From NCBI GenBank assembly GCA_029263315.1, contig JAJCXR010000045.1, positions 124,001-188,000 on the forward strand: a stretch of DNA of 64,000 bases, given 5' to 3'. Within the stretch, counting starts at the first letter, position 1. Every line of letters begins with the position of its first letter. The notes under the pieces were generated by a model. The model ran no database searches and was not told the DNA's origin. It was given only the letters and a program-made list of their open reading frames with translations. Source of the DNA: Acidobacteriota bacterium. GTDB taxonomy: Bacteria > Acidobacteriota > Thermoanaerobaculia > Multivoradales > J023. A program made the translations under genes and the position numbers. Shown in pieces: positions 1-8,171 of the stretch.

Positions 1-2469
1 AGCTTTCAGTTTCTCGACGACTTGCCGGTGGAACGCTTCTACCAGAGCTTCGCCTTGCTGCTTCCCGGTGTGGCGGGGGGCGCCGACGGCAATCCCAATA
101 CCAGTGGAGCGTTGCGCAGCTCCAACCTCTTCCTGGTCGACGGCGTCGACACCACCGACCCGACCACCGGCCTCTTCGGTCTCAATCTGAGCTACGAGAC
201 GGTGCAGGAGGTGCAGGTGACCACCGCCGCCTCCGGCGTCGAAGTGGGGCGCGCCAGCGGCGCGGTGATCAACGTCGTCACCCGCTCCGGTGGCCAACGG
301 CTGCAAGGGCTCGGACGCTGGACCGCCGGTGGCGACGACTTCACCGGTGACTACCGTCAAGGCGACGACCGCGCCAACCTCGGTCTCGAGATCGCCAGCG
401 CCAACAGCGGTCGCTCCGATCTCGACAGCTCCCTGTCCCTATCCCTCGGGGGGCCGCTACGGGCCGACCACCTGTGGTTCTTCGCCTCCTTTCAAGACGC
501 CGGCTCCGGATTTCTGCGCCCGACCCTGTTGCAGGAGCCTTGGGACAGCAACTCCGAAATCGAGACCACCGCCCTCAAGGTGACCTGGCAGCCGTCCGCA
601 CAACACACCGTGGTGGCGCAGCACAACGGTGACGACAGCCGCTTCACTTCCTTCCAGCCATTCTCCAGGGGGCCAGCCGAGCTGCGGTTACCGGATGTGG
701 CAGGCAGTGGCATGTTGGAGAACGCCTTCTTTCAAAGCTTACCGGGGGAGCGTTTCTCCCTCGAGGATCGGCGGCAGGAGGGTAGCTTCACCAAGTTGCA
801 GTGGAATGCCGCCTGGGGTCAAAACCTGTCGATGGCACTGACCTTGGCGGATCAGCAACGTCGCTTGAGCCGAGCGCCGCTGCATCGGCGGGGTCTGACC
901 TCCGATGCGCCCCATGTCGGTGCCTTTCTCGATCCCCTGGCGGCGGGGGAGCAGGATTTGCTGCTTTACGTCTTCAACGGCATCACCGAGGAGGGTAGTG
1001 AGGAGCGGCCGCGACAACAGGCCAACCTGTCCCTGGAGACCTTTCAGCGTTGGCGGGGCATCGAGCACGAAGTACGTTTTGGCGTCGACTACCAGGACAC
1101 CGAATCGCGGGTCGACATCCAAGTTCCGGGCAGCGATGGCCTCGATCCGCTCACCGGTCGCCCCATCCGTGGCCAGCTCTATATCGACTTCGATCAACGC
1201 CTACCGTGTTTCGCCTTCGATCTCTGTGCCCCCTTCGATCCCGAGAACGGCACGTTTCAAACCGTCGGCCTGTTCAATTTCTATGCTCGGCCGCAGCGCA
1301 CCAGCCGCGAGACCACCAGCGCCGTGTATGTGGCCGATACCCTGGTGCTGGATCGCTGGGTGATCTATGTGGGGCTACGTTGGGAGTCGATCGAAGGGCA
1401 GGACGGCGCGGCGCGAGATCTGGTGGACGATGTCGATCTGGCGCCGCGGCTCGCCTTGACATACAGTTTCGGAAAGACGCAGCAGAAGGTGCTTTCGGCC
1501 TCTTGGGGGCGCTTCTACGAGGCCTTCTTGCATCAGTACTTGGATGCTTTCCAGCGACTCGAGCCGTTGAGCGGCTACACCGAATACGAGCGCTTGGCGG
1601 GGGTCGACGGCCTCGATTGCAGCACCGTCGAGGCCAGCGATCTGGGCTCCCCCTGTTGGCGAGCCAGCGAGGTGGTCGCACCGTTGTCGTTACTTCCCGC
1701 CAACCCGGATCGTGCCCTGGAACGCACTTCGGTGAGCGAGTGGACTTTGGGGTACGAGCATCAGCTGAGCCGGCAGAGCGCCCTTCAAACCCACTGGGTG
1801 GACCGACGCTGGGACGATCTCTGGGACGGCGTCGCGACATTTATTCCGCAACTCGACGAGGTGGTGGTCGAGGTGCGCAACTTGGTGGCGGCGCAGCGCA
1901 CCTATCAAGCCTTGCAAATGCTCTATCGCCGCCGCCTGGCCAACCATTGGCAACTCCTCGCCTCCTACACCTGGAGCGAGGCCGAGGGCAATTTCTTTCG
2001 CCAGGACGGTCTCGGCAGCTTGGGGGATTTTGCCGCCTTCGTCGATACCAACGTGAGCAACCGTCGCGGTCCGGCGCCCTATGATCGTCCCCATATGGCG
2101 GGTCTGTTCGCCACCTACGACCTGCCCTTGGGGCAAGCCCACCTGACCTTGGGCTCGGCCTTGCAATACCGCGATGGCGTGCCCTTTCACCTCAGCCAAC
2201 TGGAGCCCACCGGCCGCCGCTTCGTGACGCCGCGGGGCTCACAACGCCTATCCGGGGTTTGGCAATGGGACCTGGCGGCGTCCTTGGACCTCGATCTAGG
2301 GCGGGGCGTGGCCCTGGAGCTACGTTCCGAAGTCTTTAATTTGACCGATGAGCAGCAGCAGATCGGCGCCGAAACCTTGCTCGACAGCGGCCTGGCGACC
2401 CTGCCGTCCAGCTTGGAGGATGTGCAATCGCCACGCGCCTTTCGCCTCACCCTCGGATTGAGCTTCTGA
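1..2469 (+). CDS. TonB-dependent receptor, 5' end outside the window
   Basis: The reading frame is open through the first base, so the true start lies upstream. The visible part opens inside a plug domain: a LLLPGV segment, then SSNLFLVDGVDTTDP and a VQEVQV...GAVINVVTRSG stretch, typical of TonB-dependent receptors of Acidobacteriota. The remaining ~700 residues alternate short polar turns and amphipathic strands, as expected of a 22-strand outer-membrane barrel, and the chain ends in the aromatic residue Phe (LTLGLSF), a barrel-assembly signal. It would import a ligand across the outer membrane using TonB energy; the substrate cannot be read. The stop lies 10 bp before a kinase gene with a TonB C-terminal domain, which suggests a functional link. 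The TonB box and any N-terminal carboxypeptidase-like domain are not visible. Confidence 0.9.
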   Translation, partial: SFQFLDDLPVERFYQSFALLLPGVAGGADGNPNTSGALRSSNLFLVDGVDTTDPTTGLFGLNLSYETVQEVQVTTAASGVEVGRASGAVINVVTRSGGQRLQGLGRWTAGGDDFTGDYRQGDDRANLGLEIASANSGRSDLDSSLSLSLGGPLRADHLWFFASFQDAGSGFLRPTLLQEPWDSNSEIETTALKVTWQPSAQHTVVAQHNGDDSRFTSFQPFSRGPAELRLPDVAGSGMLENAFFQSLPGERFSLEDRRQEGSFTKLQWNAAWGQNLSMALTLADQQRRLSRAPLHRRGLTSDAPHVGAFLDPLAAGEQDLLLYVFNGITEEGSEERPRQQANLSLETFQRWRGIEHEVRFGVDYQDTESRVDIQVPGSDGLDPLTGRPIRGQLYIDFDQRLPCFAFDLCAPFDPENGTFQTVGLFNFYARPQRTSRETTSAVYVADTLVLDRWVIYVGLRWESIEGQDGAARDLVDDVDLAPRLALTYSFGKTQQKVLSASWGRFYEAFLHQYLDAFQRLEPLSGYTEYERLAGVDGLDCSTVEASDLGSPCWRASEVVAPLSLLPANPDRALERTSVSEWTLGYEHQLSRQSALQTHWVDRRWDDLWDGVATFIPQLDEVVVEVRNLVAAQRTYQALQMLYRRRLANHWQLLASYTWSEAEGNFFRQDGLGSLGDFAAFVDTNVSNRRGPAPYDRPHMAGLFATYDLPLGQAHLTLGSALQYRDGVPFHLSQLEPTGRRFVTPRGSQRLSGVWQWDLAASLDLDLGRGVALELRSEVFNLTDEQQQIGAETLLDSGLATLPSSLEDVQSPRAFRLTLGLSF

Positions 2470-2479
2470 AATCGCGACG

Positions 2480-4684
2480 ATGGCGAGCTCCGAGGCGGCA
2501 GCGCGACGATGGCGACAGGTGGAAGAGATCTTCCGCGCTGCCGTCGAGCTACCGGCCGCCGAGCGGCGGGAGTTTCTCGACGCCGCCTGCGGCTCCGACA
2601 CCGCCCTGCGTCGCGAGCTCGACGAGCTGTTGGCGGCCGATGGGGCAAAAGGCGACTTCATCGCCGCGGCGGTGGAGGCCGGGGAAGAGCTGCTGCTCCG
2701 TCAGGCCCGAGCCCTGCCGCCCCGCTTCGGCAAATACGAGGTGGAGGGGCGTCTCGGCGAGGGCGGATTTGGCGTCGTTTACCGGGGTCGGGATCCGCTC
2801 TTGGATCGACCGGTGGCGATCAAGGCCTGCAGCCGTTCCGACGAGGGGTTGCGGCGCCGTTTCTACCGCGAGGCGCGCATCGCCGCCGGGCTGCGGCATG
2901 CCAACATCACCACGGTGCACGAGCTGGGGGTGGAGGACGGCGTGCCGTTTTTGGTGCAGGAGCTTCTGGAGGGGGAGGATCTGCGCCAGGTCATCCGTCA
3001 GGGGCGCCGGCTGAGCCTCGCCACGGTGGTGGCTTACCTGGTGCAGATCGCCCGCGGCCTGGAGCATGCCCACGCTGCCGGGGTGCTGCATCGAGACGTC
3101 AAGCCGGCCAATGTGCGCATTCTGCCGGACGGCAGCGTCAAGTTGATGGATTTCGGAATCGCCAAGGTGCTCGGCACCGACACCGGCCTCACCGGCACGG
3201 GCATGACCCTGGGCACCGTGGGATATTTGGCCCCCGAGCAATTGCGCAGCGAGGAGGCCGACGAACGGGCCGATATCTTCGCCTTCGGCGTTCTCGCCTA
3301 CGAGCTGTTGACCGGCGAGCGTCCGTTCCGTGGCGATGATTTCTCCCAGGTCTCCTATCAGCTGCTCTACACCGAGCCGCCGTCATTGACCCGGGCGTCC
3401 CTGGCCCGGACGGCGACGCTGTGCCCAGAGCCCTTGGCCCTGTGGGTGCACCGGTGTTTGGCCAAGGAACGGGGGCGACGGCCCGGCAGCATGACCGCCG
3501 TCCGGGTGGCCCTCGAAGAGCTGGCCGGCCGGATCGATGCCGGGGGTGGGGGAGGGTTGGCCGCCGACGAGGCTTCCGGCGTCCTGCCCCCAACCTCCGG
3601 AGCGCCGGCCGCCAGCCTGTCCAAGACCGGACGGCGGCCTTGGGTCGCCGCCTTGATGGCAGGGCTGGCGGTTCTGGGTGTCCTTTGGCTGGGGTCGCGT
3701 CGGGCCGGGCAGCCGTCGGAGCTCGAGCAGCCCGGAGCCTGGTCTTCGCAGCCAGCTGCCATGCCGTTGACGGCGTCTTCTCCCCCGGAGAGAAGCTTGC
3801 CCATCGATGCCGCCGAGGATCCACAGACTGGGGACCTGAACGCAAGGCCGCTGGCCGGGCAGCTGGCTTCGCTGGCGCCGCCGACCGCAGGTCGAGCACG
3901 GGAGCCCGCTGCGTCCGCAGGCTCACCGACGGTGGGTGACAACGGCAGCCCGGCCGCCGCCGATGGGGCGTCGGAGGAAGACGTGGCTCCCGCTCTGGCG
4001 TCCATCGAGGCGCCCCAGGAGGTGCCGCAAGGCAGCCCTTTGGAGCTTTTGAAAGATAACTCACAAGAGACGCCCCAGGGCACCGTGCCGTTGCAGGGCG
4101 CGATGACGGTGCCGTCGCTTTCGGCTCCGGCGGTCGATCTTGCGGTCGATCTGGCGGCCGATCTGGCGGCCGATTCGAAAAGCGATCCGCTATCCGCAGC
4201 CGGTCCGCAGGGCCCCCCGGCTGCGGCTCCGGAGCCCGATCGAGGCTCGGTGGAAGCAAGTGCTCCCCTGAGGGTGGCCCAGCAACCGTCGCCGCCGGTC
4301 CGCTCGCTGGACGCCGTGTCAGAGGGAGAAGCCGCTCCGCCGACGGTCGGGGAAGAGACGCCCAGCACCATGCGCCGCGGTGAGCTGATCACCGGTCCAG
4401 GGCCCGGCGTCGAGGGACCCCGGCTGCTCAGGCGGCCGCAACCGGAGTATCCGTCCCGGGCCCTGCGCCGCGGTATCGCGGGTCAGGTGGTGGTCAAGGT
4501 CTTGGTCGACGAGGACGGCCATGTCTTACAAGCCATCGCCCCGGGCTCCGACCAGCATGGCTTCCTGGCGGCGGCCCGGCGGGCGGCGCAAGGGGCGGCC
4601 TTCGAGCCCGCCCGTCGTGACGGCGTGGCCGGTCGCATGTGGATCAATCTATCGTTCGACTTCACGCCCCAGCCCACACCCTGA
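2480..4684 (+). CDS. Transmembrane Ser/Thr protein kinase with periplasmic TonB C-terminal domain
   Basis: 734 residues. Residues 1-80 carry a helical segment (EEIFRAAVELPAAERREFL) common in front of bacterial Hanks-type kinases next to ECF sigma factors. The kinase domain spans about 85-345: glycine loop GEGGFGVVY, Lys115 in VAIK, HRDVKPAN (His204, Asp206) and DFG at 224, so it looks active. One hydrophobic helix at about 388-408 is followed by a long Pro/Ala/Ser-rich linker containing a small repeat (AVDLAVDLAADLAAD), then residues ~648-734, which match the TonB C-terminal fold (PEYPSRALRRGIAGQVVVKVLVDEDGHV). Topology should put the kinase in the cytoplasm and the TonB-like domain in the periplasm. 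It lies between the receptor and an ECF sigma factor with ~10 bp gaps. The signalling role is inferred. Confidence 0.88.
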   Translation: MASSEAAARRWRQVEEIFRAAVELPAAERREFLDAACGSDTALRRELDELLAADGAKGDFIAAAVEAGEELLLRQARALPPRFGKYEVEGRLGEGGFGVVYRGRDPLLDRPVAIKACSRSDEGLRRRFYREARIAAGLRHANITTVHELGVEDGVPFLVQELLEGEDLRQVIRQGRRLSLATVVAYLVQIARGLEHAHAAGVLHRDVKPANVRILPDGSVKLMDFGIAKVLGTDTGLTGTGMTLGTVGYLAPEQLRSEEADERADIFAFGVLAYELLTGERPFRGDDFSQVSYQLLYTEPPSLTRASLARTATLCPEPLALWVHRCLAKERGRRPGSMTAVRVALEELAGRIDAGGGGGLAADEASGVLPPTSGAPAASLSKTGRRPWVAALMAGLAVLGVLWLGSRRAGQPSELEQPGAWSSQPAAMPLTASSPPERSLPIDAAEDPQTGDLNARPLAGQLASLAPPTAGRAREPAASAGSPTVGDNGSPAAADGASEEDVAPALASIEAPQEVPQGSPLELLKDNSQETPQGTVPLQGAMTVPSLSAPAVDLAVDLAADLAADSKSDPLSAAGPQGPPAAAPEPDRGSVEASAPLRVAQQPSPPVRSLDAVSEGEAAPPTVGEETPSTMRRGELITGPGPGVEGPRLLRRPQPEYPSRALRRGIAGQVVVKVLVDEDGHVLQAIAPGSDQHGFLAAARRAAQGAAFEPARRDGVAGRMWINLSFDFTPQPTP

Positions 4685-4695
4685 GCGATTCCCCC

Positions 4696-5280
4696 ATGCC
4701 AGCCGCCGAAACCCCCGCCCCCTCCGACGTCAGCCGCCTGCTGGTGGCCTGGCGCCACGGCGATCCGCAGGCGGCCCGCCGTCTGATGCCGTTGGTCTAC
4801 GACGAGCTGCGGCGGTTGTCGCGTCACTACTTGCGGCGGGAGCGTCCGGAGCACACGCTGCAGCCCACCGCCCTGGTGCACGAGGCCTTTCTGCGGTTGG
4901 TGGGCAAGGATCATCCCCAATGGCAGGATCGGGCCCATTTCTTCGCCGTCGCGGCGCAGCAGATGCGGCGCATCCTGGTGGACCATGCCCGGGCCCACGG
5001 AGCCGATAAACGGGGCGGCGAAGCATTGCGGGTCACCCTCGACGACGCCGTCGCCTTCCAGGACCGCCCGACGGAGGATCTGCTGGCCTTGGACGATGCC
5101 CTCAGCGCCCTCGCCGAGCTCGATCCCCGCAAGGCCAAGATCGTCGAGCTGCGCTACTTCGCCGGCATGACCTTGCAGGAAGTGGCGGCCCTATTGGACC
5201 TCTCCATGGCCACCATCAACAACGAGTCCCGTCTGGCCCGCGCCTGGTTGCATCGCAGACTGCAATCGGTGCCGAGCTAA
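4696..5280 (+). CDS. ECF RNA polymerase sigma factor, TIGR02999-like
   Basis: 194 residues from the ATG at 4696, 11 bp after the kinase stop; an in-frame start at 4639 would overlap the kinase by 46 bp and is less likely. Region 2 is recognisable (LMPLVYDELRRLSRHYLRRE; PTALVHEAFLRLV; FFAVAAQQMRRILVDHAR), and region 4 follows (LDPRKAKIVELRYFAGMTLQEVAALLDLS). This is the subgroup usually encoded beside Ser/Thr kinases, whose activity is thought to depend on phosphorylation and not on a classical anti-sigma factor. No anti-sigma gene is visible here. The recognition helix reads MATINNESRLARAWLHRR, where I would expect a TVxRDWxxARAWL-type segment, so promoter preference may differ. AT-rich sequence follows the stop. 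Confidence 0.9.
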   Translation: MPAAETPAPSDVSRLLVAWRHGDPQAARRLMPLVYDELRRLSRHYLRRERPEHTLQPTALVHEAFLRLVGKDHPQWQDRAHFFAVAAQQMRRILVDHARAHGADKRGGEALRVTLDDAVAFQDRPTEDLLALDDALSALAELDPRKAKIVELRYFAGMTLQEVAALLDLSMATINNESRLARAWLHRRLQSVPS

Positions 5281-5383
5281 AAAAACTTCTAACAACTTTG
5301 TGGCCTCCTGCCGCTGTACTCAATGAAGACAGCCAAAAGCCGTGCCCGTGGACTCCGCCGCGGGCAGTGAGGAGGACCACGTC

Positions 5384-6469
5384 ATGCCCGAGGTTTCAAG
5401 CTCCAGTGCCGTATCGCAACACGGTTCCGTCTCACCGCGGATCTCCGCCGCTCAACCCTACCTGCGTCCGCCCGGCGCAAGCCCGTTCCACTTCCGTCCA
5501 CCGAGGCGTCGATCTTGGTGGGCTGCCGGGCTGGTGGTGCTGTGCCTGCTGGCCGTCGGCAGCAGCCTCCACGGTGACACCTCCGACGGCCTGAGCCAGC
5601 CTGGCGCCGCCGCCGGCCCGTCGAAGGTGACCGCCGGTGACGCCATCGGCGATGTCTTGGCGGCGGAGGGCATGCCCCAGGACGTCACCCGCCTGGTGGC
5701 CGAGCGGCGGGATGACGACCTGCACCTGGAGCTTCATTTTGTCGATCCCATCAGCCCCGCCGACAGCGGCCTGGCCAACGCCCTCTATGGCTTCATCGAC
5801 CTCGACACCGATCAGTTGGCGAGCACCGGGGAGTTGGCGACGGTGGACTATCTCAGCGATCGGGTCAGTGGCTTGGGCAGCGACGTGCTGGTGGATCTGG
5901 GCACCTACAGCGCTGTCGACCGGCGGGTGGACGTGGTGGACGCCGCCGGTGGCGAGGTCCTGGCCAGGGTGCCCACCACCTTCGAGACCCGCAGCCTGGC
6001 CCTCGATGTGCCCTTGGCGGTGTTGGGGGGTGACGGCTTGTTGTCGACGGTGGCGGCGGTGGGCAATCTGCTCGCCATGACCGATGTCGTCCCCGATGGC
6101 GGTTTTCTCGCCACCATCGCCGGTGAAGAGGTGGTCTTGGGGGGTGGCCGGTTCCGGCTCGATGTCACGTGGCAAGATTTCGCTGGTGCCAGCGGAGCCG
6201 GAACCCTGGTATTTCAGTCGGACGATTCGGCGGTGTTTTGGTTCTTCGACGCCAACAATTGGGAGCTGATGGTCAAGGTGATCGACGGCTGCGCCTTCAA
6301 TGACCGTTTCTGGGTCTTTTCCGCCGCCACCACCAACGTGGAATTCAACGTCCGCATCACCGATTTGCAAACCGGCACCGTGCGTTCCTACCGCAATCCC
6401 CTCGGGGTCTCGGCGGCGGCGGTCACCGACACCGCAGCCTTCGCCACCTGTAGCGCCGGGGGGGTGTGA
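5384..6469 (+). CDS. Exported protein of unknown function with lineage-type C-terminal domain
   Basis: 361 residues. The ATG at 5384 has a GGAGG 8 nt upstream; a GTG at 5342 is in frame but lacks this. A basic stretch (PPRRRSWW) and a hydrophobic segment at about 45-62 act as a signal anchor or long signal peptide. The central part (residues ~90-245) is rich in acidic turns (FIDLDTDQ) and resembles a beta-sandwich. The last ~100 residues (about FRLDVTW to AFATC) contain SDDSAVFWFFDANNWELMVK and DRFWVFSAATTNVEF; I recall the same domain at the C-termini of many exported proteins of Acidobacteriota. Function is unknown. The stop codon overlaps a possible GTG start of the DUF1800 gene, so the two are probably co-transcribed. 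Confidence 0.75.
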   Translation: MPEVSSSSAVSQHGSVSPRISAAQPYLRPPGASPFHFRPPRRRSWWAAGLVVLCLLAVGSSLHGDTSDGLSQPGAAAGPSKVTAGDAIGDVLAAEGMPQDVTRLVAERRDDDLHLELHFVDPISPADSGLANALYGFIDLDTDQLASTGELATVDYLSDRVSGLGSDVLVDLGTYSAVDRRVDVVDAAGGEVLARVPTTFETRSLALDVPLAVLGGDGLLSTVAAVGNLLAMTDVVPDGGFLATIAGEEVVLGGGRFRLDVTWQDFAGASGAGTLVFQSDDSAVFWFFDANNWELMVKVIDGCAFNDRFWVFSAATTNVEFNVRITDLQTGTVRSYRNPLGVSAAAVTDTAAFATCSAGGV

Positions 6470-6471
6470 AG

Positions 6472-8085
6472 ATGACGACGCCGACGGCAAGTCAAGCGAC
6501 CCCGAGCAGGCTGGCTACCGCCTTGCGCTCGACCCGATCGGCCCCGGCCGAGGGTCCGGCGGAAGCCGATTTTTTCGGCCTTGCCGACCGCAGTTTCGAC
6601 CTTTCCAGCAAGTCGCTGCGCCTTGGCGGCCAGCGATTGAACCGCCCCGTCTTGCCCGCGGCGTTGCGCCAGCCGCAGCGTCGGCTGGCCGAGGTACTGC
6701 CCAAGGGCCTCGCCAAGTCCGGCCGCGGTGGGACCGCCAACCTGGAGCAACGGCTCTTGCAGCGTCTCTCCTTCGGTTGGAACCTGGTCATGCAAGAGGA
6801 AATCGAATCCATGGGCATCGGTGCCTATGTGGACCGTCAGCTCAATCCACAGAACATCGATGACGGGGGTCTGGAGGAGGCCTTGGCGCAGGCCTTTCCG
6901 TCCCTGGCCATGAGCCCGGCGCAACGTTTGGTCACCTATTTCGAAAACCAGGAAGAGGTCTTCTTCGAATTGATCCTGGCGCGCCTCTATCGGGCCCTCT
7001 ACAGCCCCCGCCAGCTCTATGAGCGGTTGGTGGATCTGTGGACCGACCATTTCAATATCTACCTGTTCAGCGACTATGGCCTGTGGCTCAAACCCACCGA
7101 CGATCTGGAGGTCATTCGACCCCTTGCCTTGGGCAATTTCCCGGACCTGCTGCGGGCCAGTGCCCACAGCCCGGCCATGCTCGACTACCTGACCAACGCC
7201 AGCAACGTCAGCCTGCATCCCAACGAAAACTATGCCCGCGAGCTCATGGAGTTGCACAGCCTGGGGGTGGACGGTGGCTATACCGAAGCCGACGTCAAAG
7301 AGGTGGCCCGCTGCCTCACCGGCTGGACCTTTCTCAGTGAGCCGGAGGCCGGCTTTCAGTGGGGGCGCTTCTTCTTTGATGCGCAGCAGCACGATGGCGA
7401 GTCGAAGACGTTGCTCGGCCAGCACATCCCGGCGGGTGGCGGCATCGAGGACGGCGAGCGGGTGCTCGATATCCTGGCCTCCCACGCCAGCACGGCCCGT
7501 TTTGTCAGCCGCAAGATGCTGCGTCATTTTTGGGGCTACGAGCCGGATGAACGCAGTGTCGACAAGGTGGCCCAGCTCTATGTAGATCACGACGGCGACA
7601 TCCCCACCATGGTGGAGGGGGTGTTCCGTTGGTATCGCATGACCCGGGCGACGCCGAAAGTGAAGCGACCGATGATGCTGGTCACCTCAACCCTGCGCGC
7701 CCTGTTCGCCCAGGCCGAGGCGCCGCTGATCCTGCTGGCAACGCTCTTTTCCGCCGGCCATTTGCCGTTCAATTGGGGCCCGCCCAACGGCTATCCCGAC
7801 AGCGCCGGGTATTGGTCGGGCTATTTGCTGCCCCGCTTCGACTTCGCCTCCCTGTTTCTGTTGGTGGAGGAGTACGGCATCAGCATCGATTTGCCGTTCC
7901 TCGACCCGTCGGAAGACCCGGCACAGCTGCGTAATATCCTCGATCTCCTGCTCCTCGGGGGCACCGCCAGCGAGTCCACCGGCCAGGCGGTGGAGAGCTA
8001 CTTGCGGACCCGTCCGGCGACTCGTCAAAGCTTGGCGGAGGCCATCGGCCTGATGGTGGCGTCGCCGGAGTTTCAGCAGTTTTAG
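6472..8085 (+). CDS. DUF1800 family protein
   Basis: 537 residues from the ATG at 6472 (GTG at 6466, overlapping the preceding stop, is an alternative). Family features seen: LLQRLSFGWN near the start, YLVDLWTDHFNIYL-like text (LVDLWTDHFNIYLF), NENYARELMELHSLGVDGGYTEADVKEVARCLTGWTF, and the later DGDIPTMVEGVFRWYRM. DUF1800 genes nearly always lie next to a DUF1501 gene, as here, and both products are believed to be exported or envelope-associated, although the biochemical role is not established. No clear signal peptide is seen at the N-terminus, which is instead basic and low in complexity. A weak hairpin (8084-8101) followed by TTTT lies just after the stop, before the DUF1501 gene. Confidence 0.88.
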   Translation: MTTPTASQATPSRLATALRSTRSAPAEGPAEADFFGLADRSFDLSSKSLRLGGQRLNRPVLPAALRQPQRRLAEVLPKGLAKSGRGGTANLEQRLLQRLSFGWNLVMQEEIESMGIGAYVDRQLNPQNIDDGGLEEALAQAFPSLAMSPAQRLVTYFENQEEVFFELILARLYRALYSPRQLYERLVDLWTDHFNIYLFSDYGLWLKPTDDLEVIRPLALGNFPDLLRASAHSPAMLDYLTNASNVSLHPNENYARELMELHSLGVDGGYTEADVKEVARCLTGWTFLSEPEAGFQWGRFFFDAQQHDGESKTLLGQHIPAGGGIEDGERVLDILASHASTARFVSRKMLRHFWGYEPDERSVDKVAQLYVDHDGDIPTMVEGVFRWYRMTRATPKVKRPMMLVTSTLRALFAQAEAPLILLATLFSAGHLPFNWGPPNGYPDSAGYWSGYLLPRFDFASLFLLVEEYGISIDLPFLDPSEDPAQLRNILDLLLLGGTASESTGQAVESYLRTRPATRQSLAEAIGLMVASPEFQQF

Positions 8086-8171
8086 CGGCCGAAGCTCCGC
8101 TAGGGGTTTTCGTCTCGGCGAGACTTTGCCAAAAAATCAGCAGAGCATTCCATCCGTAAGGAGCCTCGACC

